DNA of 64,000 nt from Flavivirga jejuensis (GCF_030540765.1 NZ_JAUOEL010000008.1:248001-312000); one strand, 5' to 3'; positions 1 to 9,749 are shown, counted from the stretch's first letter. Program-made: numbers and translations. Notes: generated by a model from the sequence alone, not told the origin.

Positions 1-1291
1 TATGCTCGTCTATTCTGTCTGTTACCTTCATAATTTTAAACGATAGATTCCCTTTACGATCTTCCTCTTTTAAAACTTGGCTAACTTCGTTATCTTTTAA
101 ATTCTGAATTTGCGCATATTGTTCTGGTCCCATTTTTGTCAAATCAAAATTATAATCTTGAGTTTGTGGGTTAATAAGTTGCCCGCCATCTCCACGAGTT
201 TCTTTTTCATCACTTGCTTCTCTGGCTGCATCGGCAAATGAGATATCACCAGCGATAATACGTTCTCTTACTTTTTCTAAACGTTTTTTTGCTTCTTTTT
301 CTGCTTCATTGGAAACTTTTGGAAATAAAAGTATATGACTTACATCATACTCTTTTCCTCTAATCTTTTCTAGATATATAATATGGTAACCAAACTGTGT
401 CTCAAAAGGATCAGATATTTCTCCTTCTTGAAGAGAAAATGCTACTTGTCTAAATTCCTTAACCATTTTTGGTTTATCTCTATTTAGTGCTCCTAGTCTA
501 CCTCCTTGCCTTCCAGAATGTACATCATCAGAATATAGCACCGCTTTAGAACGAAAACTAGCACCATTTTCAACAACGTCCGCTTTAAATTGTTTTAAAC
601 GGTCAATAACTTTTTGTTTTTCTTTATCAGATACCTTTGGCTTTGCGACAATTTGAGCTACTTTAAGTTCGGTTCCAAAAGTTGGACGTTCGTTTTCTGG
701 GATTTTGTCAAAAAATAGGCGAACTTCTTCTGGGGTTATTTCGACTTCTTCAACAATTTGAGCTTGCATCTTCCCCGAAAGTTTATTGTTTTTAATAATT
801 TCAAAGATATAATCTCTTAAACCTTTTTCATCTTCTTGTTTATAAAGCTTAACAAGATCTTCTATATCTGGTTTTTGTTGCAAGAATTGCTGAATTGTAT
901 ATTCTACTTCTTGCCTTACCTCTGCATCAGAGACTTGAATACTATCTTGAATGGCATGGTGCGCATATAATTTATTCTCTAATAGTTTTCCTAATATTTG
1001 GCAATCTGTAACACCTTCTATAGACCCTCCTGAGGCTTCTATCTGTTCCTTCTCTTTTGGCACATCTGAATCTAGAATAATATAATCCCCTACTACAGCA
1101 GCAACACCATCAACTTTTTTAGCATTCTTAGTAAGTATTGTATCTACTTTCTTAATATTTTGAACAAATGTCGTATCTACCTTTTTAGTATTTTGGGTAA
1201 GTGTTGAATCTACTTCTTCTTCAATAATTTCCTGCGCAGACACAACATTTACTAATAGCAAGGTTATGAATAAAACCGATATACGTTTCAA
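1..1291 (-). CDS. surA: SurA-type peptidylprolyl isomerase, C-terminus cut by window edge
   Basis: Periplasmic parvulin-type chaperone and prolyl isomerase for outer-membrane proteins. The reading frame is open to the left edge, so the end is missing. It starts at a TTG (1291-1289) one base after the stop of the upstream gene; this start gives a clean signal peptide, KRISVLFITLLLVNVVSAQ. Residues about 28-60 are three 11-residue repeats of the type VDTxxxQNxKK before the SurA N-domain (GVAAVVGDYIILDSDV). Two parvulin domains follow; the first ends in GYHIIYLEK and the second starts VSHILLFPK. Last gene of a three-gene PPIase operon in this window. Family assignment is firm; the non-ATG start is inferred from spacing and signal peptide. 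Confidence 0.88.
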   Translation of the reverse strand, partial: MKRISVLFITLLLVNVVSAQEIIEEEVDSTLTQNTKKVDTTFVQNIKKVDTILTKNAKKVDGVAAVVGDYIILDSDVPKEKEQIEASGGSIEGVTDCQILGKLLENKLYAHHAIQDSIQVSDAEVRQEVEYTIQQFLQQKPDIEDLVKLYKQEDEKGLRDYIFEIIKNNKLSGKMQAQIVEEVEITPEEVRLFFDKIPENERPTFGTELKVAQIVAKPKVSDKEKQKVIDRLKQFKADVVENGASFRSKAVLYSDDVHSGRQGGRLGALNRDKPKMVKEFRQVAFSLQEGEISDPFETQFGYHIIYLEKIRGKEYDVSHILLFPKVSNEAEKEAKKRLEKVRERIIAGDISFADAAREASDEKETRGDGGQLINPQTQDYNFDLTKMGPEQYAQIQNLKDNEVSQVLKEEDRKGNLSFKIMKVTDRIDEH

Positions 1292-1292
1292 A

Positions 1293-2144
1293 TTAATCGT
1301 AAATTTCAAATTGTTTATTTTTAATGGCATCTTTTGTTATGTCTTTTTCTAATTCTCTAATAAGCTCAAGTTTTCTTTTATTAATAACTATTTGATCTAT
1401 GGTAGGTTTAACATACTCAAGAGGAGCATTATCATTTCTCAATAAAACATCATTAATTTGCATCAAATATACTCCTAATGAATCTTTGAGTTGTACAAAA
1501 TTAGATTTTTTTAACAGTTGATTTTTATTTTCGGGAGTAACTGCAGGAATTTTATCTATTATTTGGGTTAATCTTATCCAAATAGAATCGTTAAGTGAAT
1601 AGGATTTAAATTGAATAGATATGGAATCTAATTCCTTTTTGTCTTCATTGTTGTAGCGTTTAAACTTCGTTTTTATATTTTTAAAATCAATAATATTTTC
1701 ATCTACATGGATATAACGAAACATAAGAAGCTCTTCATTTAGTTTAAAAGCTTCTTTATTACTATTATAATAATCTTGAGCTTCTTTTTTATGGACTATA
1801 GTATCTATATTCCTTTTAACTAAAGCTTCTATATAAGCTTTAGTATATAAATCGTTTTTATACTGAACTACTAATTTATCAAACGCTTCTTGCTTTTCTT
1901 CATTTAAATTAAGCATGGCACCATCTACAAATAATTGTTGTGTTGCCCAACGATTAATAAAATTCTGTATTACGAGAATACTATCTTCTTTTGATGTATC
2001 GTCAGATACCAAATCTTTAATATCATCATAATACAAATAGGCCTCATTTACTCTGGCAACAGGGGTTTGTTCCTTTGTTTTTTTTAAAAAATCACAGGAA
2101 AACACAGTTATTAACAGAAAAAATATGATAATTCTAAGTCGCAC
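1293..2144 (-). CDS. SurA-N-like lipoprotein (PPIase operon middle gene)
   Basis: Predicted lipoprotein: hydrophobic leader followed by a lipobox ending VFSC (Cys17). The body is helical and charged, and the opening VARVNEAYLYYDDIKDLV resembles the chaperone N-domain of SurA-type proteins, but I see no parvulin catalytic domain. The start is a GTG (2144-2142) directly abutting the TAA of the upstream 651-aa isomerase, and the next gene starts one base after its stop, so translation is probably coupled through the whole operon. Likely an accessory periplasmic chaperone; exact function not established from sequence. Confidence 0.72.
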   Translation of the reverse strand: MRLRIIIFFLLITVFSCDFLKKTKEQTPVARVNEAYLYYDDIKDLVSDDTSKEDSILVIQNFINRWATQQLFVDGAMLNLNEEKQEAFDKLVVQYKNDLYTKAYIEALVKRNIDTIVHKKEAQDYYNSNKEAFKLNEELLMFRYIHVDENIIDFKNIKTKFKRYNNEDKKELDSISIQFKSYSLNDSIWIRLTQIIDKIPAVTPENKNQLLKKSNFVQLKDSLGVYLMQINDVLLRNDNAPLEYVKPTIDQIVINKRKLELIRELEKDITKDAIKNKQFEIYD

Positions 2145-4100
2145 TTATTCCTTTTTAATTTGAGTTTTCACTTTATTAAGGATTTCTTGGTTAACTTGTA
2201 TTTTATACTTGTCTCCTAAATCCTTTAACCAGTTTTCTTCTTTAAACACCTGGTAATCACTCACCACAGTTCCTTTCGCTTCTTCTAGGGTTTGTTGTGT
2301 TTCTGGTAACACCTCTTTAACTTGAATTATTACGAAAGCATCATTATGTTTATAAATCTTAGAAATCCCTTTTTTAAATCGGAAAGACTTAGGAAGCGCT
2401 TGATGCTTAGCATCCATAATGTCTGAAGTAAAAATCACTTCTACTTTATCATTACTGTTTATAAGTGTTTTTATTTGATCCAACGCCATACCTTGGTCTA
2501 ATAACTTAGCTACCTTTTTTAATGTTTTCTGTTTTGCTGAAGATGCTACTACAGCATCAACCCGCTTTGGCAACACATAGTTACTTTTATGTGCTGTGTA
2601 AAAATCGTTTATACCAATAGAATCTGTTTTAGCGGTATTCCAAATGGTTGTTTCCATTAAATCAAATAATAATAGCCCATCTCTATATTCATTAACGATA
2701 TGAGCAAATTCCTCATTTTCAGTTTCTAAATTATCTTCATGGTACTTAACTAAATTACTATTTAAAAAAGATTCGTATTCTTTTAAAATTATAGATTTAA
2801 ATGATCCTTTTTGTGTTCCTCTTCGTTGCATTTTTAATAAGTGATCTCCAAAATCTTTATATAATAACTGTTTGTTACCTATTTTAACCAATGGTTCATC
2901 TTTATTAAAATCATCAGGTAATTGCCACGCTCTTTTAAAATAATCTTCATTAAGTATAGACTCGAAATAATTTAAGGCTGGTTGCTTCTCATTAATATTA
3001 TATTTTACTTTTAATGATGCGTATAGAGCTTCATCTATTAATTTAGATCGGTCATCTCGTTTTACTTTCTCTTCTAATTCTGGTCTAATAGCATCAAATG
3101 GTGGTATTGGCTTTTTTGCAATTAACTTAACAATATGCCATCCATATTTGGTTTTAAAAGGTTCAGAGATATCATCTACATCATTTAAACCAAAAGCAAT
3201 AGCTTCAAATTCTGGTGAACCTAACTGTCCACTTGAAAAAGATTTTAACACCCCGCCTTTAGAAGCCGAGCTTTTATCATCAGAGAACTGTTTTGCTAAA
3301 GCATCAAAACCTTCTCCCTGGTTAATCTTCTTATAAATATCTTGAATTCTAGTTTCTGGTTTTTCTGCTAAAGAATCGCCTTTTTTCTCAACAACCATAA
3401 TATGTGCTACGGTACGCTCTCCTCTAGACTTACGTTTATCTAAAACATGAACTATATGATATCCAAAACGAGTTCTAAAAGGTTTTGATATATCGTTTAC
3501 ATTTGTATTAAAAGCAGCAGTCTCAAACTTATAAACCATTCTAAAACCAGAAAAATAACCCAATGCTTCACCAAAAACAGATTTCCCATTGTGTACTTCT
3601 TTTCTAACAGTTTCAAACCCTTCATTTAAAGTTCTATTGCGAAGCTTCAAAATAGTATTATAAGCTACAAGTGTATCTTCTGGTTTAGCATTTTCTGCAA
3701 CTTTTATTAAAATATGAGCTGCTTTTATATCGTAAGAAATACGCTCATAGGCTTCTTCAACTAAAGCATCTGTCACCTTTCTATCGGTTATAAAACTCTT
3801 TGTTAATTGTTTTTTATAATTAGAGAGCTCTCTTTTATATGATGGTTTATTATGAAGATCTAAAGCTTTTGCTTCCTTTAATTTTAATTTGTAATTGGTG
3901 AAAAGTGTTAAATATTCATTAACATCTTTTTGAGATTCATCTTGAACTAAATCTAAATTTTTGTTGTAAACTCTTAAAAACTCCGACGTATAAACGGGTT
4001 CATCATCAACAAAAAAAAGGACATCTTTTTGAGCAGATTGTGCTTTAACATTTAGTATTAACGTGATTGTGAAAAGAGTAAGTATATATCTTAATTGCAT
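2145..4100 (-). CDS. Periplasmic peptidylprolyl isomerase with two parvulin domains
   Basis: Secreted PpiC/SurA-like protein of 651 aa. Signal peptide ends in LNVKAQ. Two rotamase domains lie in the first half: the first begins around residue 125 (IKAAHILIKV) and ends GYHIVHVLDK, the second begins RTVAHIMVVE and ends GWHIVKLIAK near residue 330. The C-terminal half (about 340-651) is helical and charged with no motif I recognise. First gene of the PPIase operon, with a promoter of good quality just upstream. Role inferred: folding of outer-membrane or secreted proteins. Confidence 0.9.
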   Translation of the reverse strand: MQLRYILTLFTITLILNVKAQSAQKDVLFFVDDEPVYTSEFLRVYNKNLDLVQDESQKDVNEYLTLFTNYKLKLKEAKALDLHNKPSYKRELSNYKKQLTKSFITDRKVTDALVEEAYERISYDIKAAHILIKVAENAKPEDTLVAYNTILKLRNRTLNEGFETVRKEVHNGKSVFGEALGYFSGFRMVYKFETAAFNTNVNDISKPFRTRFGYHIVHVLDKRKSRGERTVAHIMVVEKKGDSLAEKPETRIQDIYKKINQGEGFDALAKQFSDDKSSASKGGVLKSFSSGQLGSPEFEAIAFGLNDVDDISEPFKTKYGWHIVKLIAKKPIPPFDAIRPELEEKVKRDDRSKLIDEALYASLKVKYNINEKQPALNYFESILNEDYFKRAWQLPDDFNKDEPLVKIGNKQLLYKDFGDHLLKMQRRGTQKGSFKSIILKEYESFLNSNLVKYHEDNLETENEEFAHIVNEYRDGLLLFDLMETTIWNTAKTDSIGINDFYTAHKSNYVLPKRVDAVVASSAKQKTLKKVAKLLDQGMALDQIKTLINSNDKVEVIFTSDIMDAKHQALPKSFRFKKGISKIYKHNDAFVIIQVKEVLPETQQTLEEAKGTVVSDYQVFKEENWLKDLGDKYKIQVNQEILNKVKTQIKKE

Positions 4101-4126
4101 GGTGTAAAGATTATTCTGATAGGTTA

Positions 4127-4156
4127 CAAAAATAATAATATAAAGCTATAATACAA
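4127..4156 (-). promoter_or_regulatory. Promoter of the PPIase operon
   Basis: Read on the minus strand: TTG, 19 nt, then TATTTTTG, an exact match to the Bacteroidota -33/-7 pattern (TTG - ~19 - TAnnTTTG). It lies about 27 bp before the start of the 651-aa isomerase gene. Confidence 0.6.
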
Positions 4157-4203
4157 GTTGTTTAACAAACGATTAAAAAAGACTATTATTTCACTTTTTA
4201 GAT

Positions 4204-4211
4204 TATATTTG
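4204..4211 (+). promoter_or_regulatory. -7 box (TATATTTG) before the 80-aa gene
   Basis: TATATTTG matches TAnnTTTG and sits 25 bp before the ATG at 4237. No clear TTG is found at the expected -33 spacing, so only the -7 box is supported. Confidence 0.35.
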
Positions 4212-4236
4212 AATTACTATCTATTACCTTTTTTTT

Positions 4237-4479
4237 ATGCGCAAATTAAAACTTATTTGGGATTTTCACGGTCCTGATGCTAATAAAATAGCACAACACC
4301 ATGAAATCCATTTAAAAGAATATATAAAATTAGAAAACCTTAATATTTCTATTACTGGCACTGAAAATTTAAATGCTATACATGTTATAGCCTTTTTAGT
4401 TGTTGATGAAGATAAAATGAAACCTATAAGAGATGCTTTAAAACCGCATCGTGGACAGGTTTATAATGACATGGTTTAA
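4237..4479 (+). CDS. Small conserved-type protein, unknown function (80 aa)
   Basis: Cytoplasmic protein with no signal peptide or membrane segment. Sequence opens MRKLKLIWDFHGPDANKIAQ and closes with HRGQVYNDMV. The alternating hydrophobic pattern (LNISITGT, IHVIAFLVVDED) suggests a small alpha/beta fold. It stands alone between the divergent PPIase operon and the cytochrome gene, with its own -7 box. I do not recognise the family; the good start and coding-like composition argue that it is a real gene. Confidence 0.7.
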   Translation: MRKLKLIWDFHGPDANKIAQHHEIHLKEYIKLENLNISITGTENLNAIHVIAFLVVDEDKMKPIRDALKPHRGQVYNDMV

Positions 4480-4514
4480 ACTTTTTTCAATTAATATTCC
4501 TTAATCAAATAAAA

Positions 4515-4547
4515 CTAAAAAACCTATGATCAAAAATTTGTTTTTAG
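4515..4547 (+). terminator. Possible terminator hairpin after the 80-aa gene
   Basis: CTAAAAAAC and GTTTTTAG are complementary across a 16-nt loop, about 36 bp after the stop. AT-rich stem, so weak. Confidence 0.3.
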
Positions 4548-4592
4548 GATTATAGAATGAGTAATTTTATAGCATCTTTTTAAGTACATATA

Positions 4593-6833
4593 ATGAGCTT
4601 CCCTAAAGACATCAATTCTAAAAAATTTAGTTATTACCTAAAAAAAGTATGCAACCTTCTTATCATATTTTTTCTTGTTTATGCTTGTAAAAAGCATGAG
4701 TACCAGCCAAAAAACAGTGTTCATAATAAAACAGAACATCAAAAATTTGTAGGCAAAGAGGCCTGTATAGAATGTCATAAATCAGAATATGATAGTTGGA
4801 ATGGTTCCCACCACCAACAAGCGATGAAAATTGCCGATTCCACAACTGTTTTAGGGGATTTTAATAATAAAACCTTTGAGCATAAAGGTGTTAAAAATAC
4901 TTTTTTTAAGCAAGGAGATGATTTCTATGTCAATACCGCAGATAAAAATGGAGACTACCACGATTATAAAATAGTATATACTTTTGGCGTTACTCCTTTG
5001 CAACAATACATTGTTAAATTTCCAAATGGTGCCTATCAATGTTTAATAACTGCCTGGGATACCGAAAAGGGGTTGTGGTTTCATTTACAACCCAATTTAG
5101 AATTAGCACACGATGAATGGATTAACTGGACAGGAGGTGCCATGAGGTGGAATACAGCTTGTGCAGATTGCCATTCTACAAATCTTGATAAAAATTTTAA
5201 TTCAAATACAGATACTTTCAACACGACTTTTAGCGAGATTAATGTAAGTTGCGAGGCTTGCCATGGTACCGCCAGTAATCATGTATCATTTTATAAGAAT
5301 AACAACAATAAAGATTCTGTGCCTCCGAAATTGTATATGAGTAAATCGTTAGCTTCAAAAAGTCTCGTTGAAAAATGTGCAAGATGTCATTCTAGAAGGG
5401 GACAAATCACGAAAAAATTCAATTACGAAGGACATTTTTTAGACCATTACAATCCTAGTTTACTTATTGATCCTATCTATGAACTTGATGGCCAAATAAA
5501 AGACGAAGATTATGTTTATGGTTCTTTTATGCAAAGTAAAATGTATCAAAATAATGTTGCTTGTGTTGATTGCCATGATGCGCATTCATTAAAGCTTAAA
5601 AAAACAGGAAACAGTCTTTGTTTATCATGTCATGAACCTAAATATGATAGTAAATCGCATCATTATCACGAAGTAAATACGGAAGGGTCTCAATGTATTA
5701 ATTGTCATATGACTGGTAAAATATATATGGGGAATGATTTTAGACGCGATCATAGTTTTAGAGTTCCAAGACCAGACCAATCTGTAAAATACGGAACTCC
5801 AAACGCTTGTAACGGGTGTCATAAAGACAAATCTCCCGAATGGGCCAGTGAATTTATAAATTCTAAATATGGCGCTAAACGACCTGATCATTTTTCTAAT
5901 TACCTTCTAGATGGTTATAATGGGAATCATGAAGCTTTATACTCATTAGCATCACAAAATAAATTCCCAGAAATTGCAAGAGCAACGGCTTTATACCAAT
6001 ACACAAACTACGCACTAACTGATAAAGAGATACATGATATTAGGAAATTCTTAAAAGATCCGTCTATTCTTGTAAGAAAAGAAGCTGTACGTTCTTTTGA
6101 AAAAATTCGTGGTCAAAATTACCATGCAGATATTGAGCCTCTATTAAAGGATTCTATAAGATTAGTAAGGATTTCTGCCGTAAAATATTTTAATAGTATA
6201 GCTGCTGACATGACAGGGAATAAGCATTTTAAAAAAGCAGAAAAAGAATATCTGGAAGAGCTTGACATGAATACCGATTTTGCCTCTGGACAGCACCAAA
6301 TTGCTGTTTATAATGAAATGAAAGGACGTACAGATTTAGCTATTAAAGCCTATAAAAAATCTTTAGAAATTGATAATCGTTATAATATTTCCAGGATGAA
6401 TTTGGCCTTATTAGTTTATAAACAAGGAGATATACAGGAAGCAAAAAATCTTTACCTTAAAGTTATCGAATTAGAACCAGATTATGGTAATTCTTATTAT
6501 ATGCTAGGTTTATTATTTAATGAAATTGGTGACACCAAAAATGCTTTAAAATATTTAGATGAAGCATGTAATAAAGAACCTGTAAACATTCGAGCGTTTT
6601 ATAATTATGCTTTAAAACTTCAAGCAGAAGGTTTAAATAAAAAATCGATAGAAATTATTAATAGAGCATTAGTCATTTTTCCTGAAAATGAAAATCTATT
6701 GTATGTAAAACTGATTGGAGAAATTAATTTAAAGCAACATATTAAGGCATATAATACTTGCTCCAAACTTATTCAACTTGTACCGAACAATGCTAATTAC
6801 AAACAGATTTTAGAAAGTTTAAAAACTCCTTAA
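4593..6833 (+). CDS. Octaheme c-type cytochrome lipoprotein with TPR tail
   Basis: Predicted lipoprotein (lipobox ending VYAC, Cys32) carrying eight CxxCH heme-binding motifs between about residues 58 and 410: CIECH, CADCH, CEACH, CARCH, CVDCH, CLSCH, CINCH, CNGCH. The layout resembles cytochrome c554/doubled-CxxCH families. After the heme part comes a HEAT-like stretch (about 450-540, with LVRKEAVRSF and LVRISAVKYF) and then several TPR units (about 550-740, with AIKAYKKSLEIDNRY and GNSYYMLGLLFNEIGDTKNA). Probably anchored on the periplasmic side or outer membrane and involved in electron transfer; substrate unknown. No reductase partner gene is adjacent. The start is the first ATG giving a full signal sequence. 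Confidence 0.85.
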   Translation: MSFPKDINSKKFSYYLKKVCNLLIIFFLVYACKKHEYQPKNSVHNKTEHQKFVGKEACIECHKSEYDSWNGSHHQQAMKIADSTTVLGDFNNKTFEHKGVKNTFFKQGDDFYVNTADKNGDYHDYKIVYTFGVTPLQQYIVKFPNGAYQCLITAWDTEKGLWFHLQPNLELAHDEWINWTGGAMRWNTACADCHSTNLDKNFNSNTDTFNTTFSEINVSCEACHGTASNHVSFYKNNNNKDSVPPKLYMSKSLASKSLVEKCARCHSRRGQITKKFNYEGHFLDHYNPSLLIDPIYELDGQIKDEDYVYGSFMQSKMYQNNVACVDCHDAHSLKLKKTGNSLCLSCHEPKYDSKSHHYHEVNTEGSQCINCHMTGKIYMGNDFRRDHSFRVPRPDQSVKYGTPNACNGCHKDKSPEWASEFINSKYGAKRPDHFSNYLLDGYNGNHEALYSLASQNKFPEIARATALYQYTNYALTDKEIHDIRKFLKDPSILVRKEAVRSFEKIRGQNYHADIEPLLKDSIRLVRISAVKYFNSIAADMTGNKHFKKAEKEYLEELDMNTDFASGQHQIAVYNEMKGRTDLAIKAYKKSLEIDNRYNISRMNLALLVYKQGDIQEAKNLYLKVIELEPDYGNSYYMLGLLFNEIGDTKNALKYLDEACNKEPVNIRAFYNYALKLQAEGLNKKSIEIINRALVIFPENENLLYVKLIGEINLKQHIKAYNTCSKLIQLVPNNANYKQILESLKTP

Positions 6834-6871
6834 TTTCAATAACACTATATTGATGTAATAAAAAAATCGAA

Positions 6872-6984
6872 TTTTGTTATTTTGCGTCACCTAGAACTGC
6901 AAAAAAAAGCAGTTCTGATGGCTCCAAAAGAGAGGTGACATCGGAAACCCCGACGCAGAACGTCGAGGAATTCTTTAGATTAAA
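6872..6984 (+). ncRNA. Structured leader element, copy 1 (upstream of MFS gene)
   Basis: About 113 nt ending 14 nt before the MFS start codon. AGAACTGC (6893-6900) and GCAGTTCT (6909-6916) form a perfect 8-bp hairpin, enclosed by GTCACCT / AGGTGAC; a further GACG/CGTC hairpin follows. A close copy lies at 37515-37622 in front of an unrelated gene; both share the opening TTTTGTTATTTT, the hairpin, GGAAAC, and the tail TTTAGATTAAAT. Position and conservation suggest a cis-acting RNA. I could not match it to a riboswitch class from memory. Confidence 0.5.
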
Positions 6985-6998
6985 TTAAGTAACTATAA

Positions 6999-8174
6999 AT
7001 GAAACAACAGAGTTTAATACTTAAAGTAATTGTAATTTCTCAATTTTTATGTACATCCCTTTGGTTTGCCAGCAATGGTGTGATTAATGATCTTGTAATA
7101 AATTTTCATCTTAATGATAGTGCCTTAGGTCACTTAACATCATCTGTCCAATTTGGGTTTCTTTCTGGGACACTTATCTTTGCTATTTTAACAATTGCAG
7201 ATCGTTATTCACCATCAAAAGTCTTTTTTATAAGCGCTTTATTGTCTGCTCTATTTAATTTTGGGGTTTTATGGAAAGGAAATAGTTTAGCAAGTTTACT
7301 ATTATTCCGATTTTTTACTGGTTTTTTCCTTGCAGGTATTTACCCTGTTGGCATGAAAATAGCTGCCGATTATTACGAAAAAGGACTTGGAAAATCGCTT
7401 GGTTTTTTGGTTGGAGCATTAGTTCTTGGTACCGCTTTGCCTCATTTATTAAAAGGAACTACCAATACCCTCCCATGGGAATCTGTAATACTTACAACGG
7501 CATGTCTTTCGGTAATGGGTGGTTTATTCATGGTTATTATGGTTCCCGATGGTCCCTATAGAAAACCCAGTCATAAACTAAATCTTTCTGCATGCTTTAG
7601 TGTATTTAAGAATCTAAAATTTCGTTCTTCTGCTTTTGGTTATTTTGGGCACATGTGGGAGCTTTATGCTTTTTGGGCATTTACGCCAATCATGTTGAAA
7701 GCATATAGTATTTTACATCCTAAAGCTGTATTAAACATACCTATTTTGTCTTTTTTAATTATAGGGATTGGTGGATTATCCTGTATACTAGGAGGCTTCA
7801 TCTCACAAACAATAGGTGTTAAAAAGACCGCTTTTATGGCATTATTACTATCATGCGGATGCTGCCTTATCTCTCCTTTTATATTTTCAATTGAATCTAA
7901 AAACCTATTTATTATTTTTCTTGTTTTTTGGGGAATGGTAGTAATCGCAGACTCTCCTCTATTTTCAACGTTGGTAGCACAAAATGCACCTCCCGAAATA
8001 AAAGGAACCGCACTAACTATAGTCAATTGCATTGGATTTGCAATTACTATAATCAGTATTCAAATTATAAATAGCGTAAGCAGTCATACAGATTCGAATA
8101 GCATTTATACCATACTAGCTATTGGCCCTATATTAGGCCTCATTGCTTTAAGTAGAAAAACTAAACCCCTCTGA
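6999..8174 (+). CDS. MFS transporter
   Basis: Inner-membrane protein of 391 aa with about 12 hydrophobic segments and MFS-like features: RFFTGFFLAGIYPVGMKIAADYY in the fourth to fifth helix region (arginine and proline/glycine-rich) and a central charged loop after the sixth helix (VPDGPYRKPSHKLN). Substrate unknown. It is preceded by the structured leader and faces guaB convergently. The leader suggests that expression responds to some signal, but which one cannot be read from the sequence. Confidence 0.85.
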   Translation: MKQQSLILKVIVISQFLCTSLWFASNGVINDLVINFHLNDSALGHLTSSVQFGFLSGTLIFAILTIADRYSPSKVFFISALLSALFNFGVLWKGNSLASLLLFRFFTGFFLAGIYPVGMKIAADYYEKGLGKSLGFLVGALVLGTALPHLLKGTTNTLPWESVILTTACLSVMGGLFMVIMVPDGPYRKPSHKLNLSACFSVFKNLKFRSSAFGYFGHMWELYAFWAFTPIMLKAYSILHPKAVLNIPILSFLIIGIGGLSCILGGFISQTIGVKKTAFMALLLSCGCCLISPFIFSIESKNLFIIFLVFWGMVVIADSPLFSTLVAQNAPPEIKGTALTIVNCIGFAITIISIQIINSVSSHTDSNSIYTILAIGPILGLIALSRKTKPL

Positions 8175-8216
8175 ACTAGAAGTCCATAAATTCAACTACA
8201 GTTAAGACCAATAAGA

Positions 8217-9689
8217 TTACCTAGAATAGTTAGGAGACTCTTTAGTAATCGTTACATCATGAGGATGACTTTCGTTAATACCACTTGCTGTGATTTTTAC
8301 AAACCTTCCATTTTCTTTTAATGTCTCTATATCTTTTGCTCCACAGTATCCCATACCAGCACGTAGTCCGCCAATAAACTGATGGATACTTTCGTATAGA
8401 TCTCCTTTATAAGGCACTCTACCTACGATGCCTTCTGGTACGAGTTTTTTAATATCGTCTTCTACATCCTGAAAATAACGGTCTTTACTACCTTGTTTCA
8501 TGGCTTCTACAGAACCCATACCACGGTATGACTTAAATTTTCTTCCTTCGTAAATAATGGTTTCTCCTGGGGATTCTTTAGTTCCTGCTAAAAGAGATCC
8601 TAACATAACTGTATCTGCACCAGCTGCAATCGCTTTTGGAATATCTCCTGTATAACGAATACCACCGTCTGCAATTACTGGTACACCTGTACCTTTTATA
8701 GCAGCAGCTACTTCTAAAACGGCAGAGAATTGTGGAAAACCTACACCTGCGACAACACGTGTTGTACAAATAGACCCTGGTCCAATACCTACTTTTACGG
8801 CATCAGCTCCTGCTTCAACTAAATATTTTGCTGCTGCACCAGTAGCGATATTACCTACTATAACTTCTAAACCTGAATGTTTAGCTTTAATTTCTTTTAA
8901 TACGTTAACCACACCTTTAGTATGCCCATGTGCTGTATCAATTACAACAGCATCAACACCCGCATTTACTAAAGCATCCGCTCTATCTACTGCATCTCCA
9001 GTAACTCCGATAGCTGCAGCTACTCTTAAACGTCCATATTGATCTTTATTCGCCATTGGTTTTTGGCTCAACTTCGTTATATCTCTAAAGGTAATTAAAC
9101 CCGATAGTTTAAAGTTATCATCTACAATAAGTAACTTTTCAATTTTATGTTCTTGAAGAATAATTTCGGCATCTTGTAAAGAAGTTCCAACTTCAGCAGT
9201 GACCAAATTTTCACTTGTCATTACTTCAATAATAGACCTAGAATTCTCATGTTCAAAACGTAAATCACGATTGGTCACTATCCCTTTTAAAGTACCTGCT
9301 TCATCTACTATAGGAATTCCTCCAATACCATGCTCTGCCATATTCTGTTTGGCATCCTTAACATTGGCAGTAAGAGGCAACGTAACAGGATCCATAATCA
9401 TACCGCTTTCCGCACGTTTTACTTTTCTAACTTTTAAAGCTTGCGCCTCAATCGTCATATTTTTATGCAATACACCAATACCACCTTCTTGAGCCATGGC
9501 TATCGCCATTTTACTCTCGGTAACAGTATCCATCGCTGCCGAAATAACAGGCACGTTAATGGTAATATTACGTGTAAATTTTGTTTGAATATTAACTTCG
9601 CGTGGAAGAACTTCGGAAAATGCTGGAACTAAAAGTACGTCATCGTAGGTTAATCCCTCTCCTACTATTTTGTTTTCGTGTGCGGTCAT
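8217..9689 (-). CDS. guaB: IMP dehydrogenase
   Basis: Converts IMP to XMP with NAD+, the committed step of GMP synthesis. 490 aa, the usual bacterial length. TIM barrel interrupted by two CBS domains (about residues 95-210: [10 protein letters not shown] and [10 protein letters not shown]). The NAD site [10 protein letters not shown] lies at 247-256 and the active-site loop [10 protein letters not shown] carries the catalytic Cys308. The flap motif with RGMGS is also present. ATG at 9689 agrees with family starts and with a -7 box about 25 bp upstream. Confidence 0.98.
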   Translation of the reverse strand: MTAHENKIVGEGLTYDDVLLVPAFSEVLPREVNIQTKFTRNITINVPVISAAMDTVTESKMAIAMAQEGGIGVLHKNMTIEAQALKVRKVKRAESGMIMDPVTLPLTANVKDAKQNMAEHGIGGIPIVDEAGTLKGIVTNRDLRFEHENSRSIIEVMTSENLVTAEVGTSLQDAEIILQEHKIEKLLIVDDNFKLSGLITFRDITKLSQKPMANKDQYGRLRVAAAIGVTGDAVDRADALVNAGVDAVVIDTAHGHTKGVVNVLKEIKAKHSGLEVIVGNIATGAAAKYLVEAGADAVKVGIGPGSICTTRVVAGVGFPQFSAVLEVAAAIKGTGVPVIADGGIRYTGDIPKAIAAGADTVMLGSLLAGTKESPGETIIYEGRKFKSYRGMGSVEAMKQGSKDRYFQDVEDDIKKLVPEGIVGRVPYKGDLYESIHQFIGGLRAGMGYCGAKDIETLKENGRFVKITASGINESHPHDVTITKESPNYSR

Positions 9690-9714
9690 GATGCAATTAC
9701 GTTATAATTGCGTG

Positions 9715-9722
9715 CAAATATA
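9715..9722 (-). promoter_or_regulatory. -7 box (TATATTTG) for guaB
   Basis: On the minus strand TATATTTG followed by CACG, 25 bp before the guaB start. No TTG at the ideal -33 distance. Confidence 0.45.
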
Positions 9723-9749
9723 CAATTAAATTATAAGATAATAATGATA

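Noticed and set aside
6872-6984. Known riboswitch classes (TPP, cobalamin, SAM-I, FMN, c-di-GMP)
   Set aside because: None of their conserved core sequences is present.
9199-9632. Open frames antisense to guaB
   Set aside because: Shadows of a strongly conserved enzyme gene.
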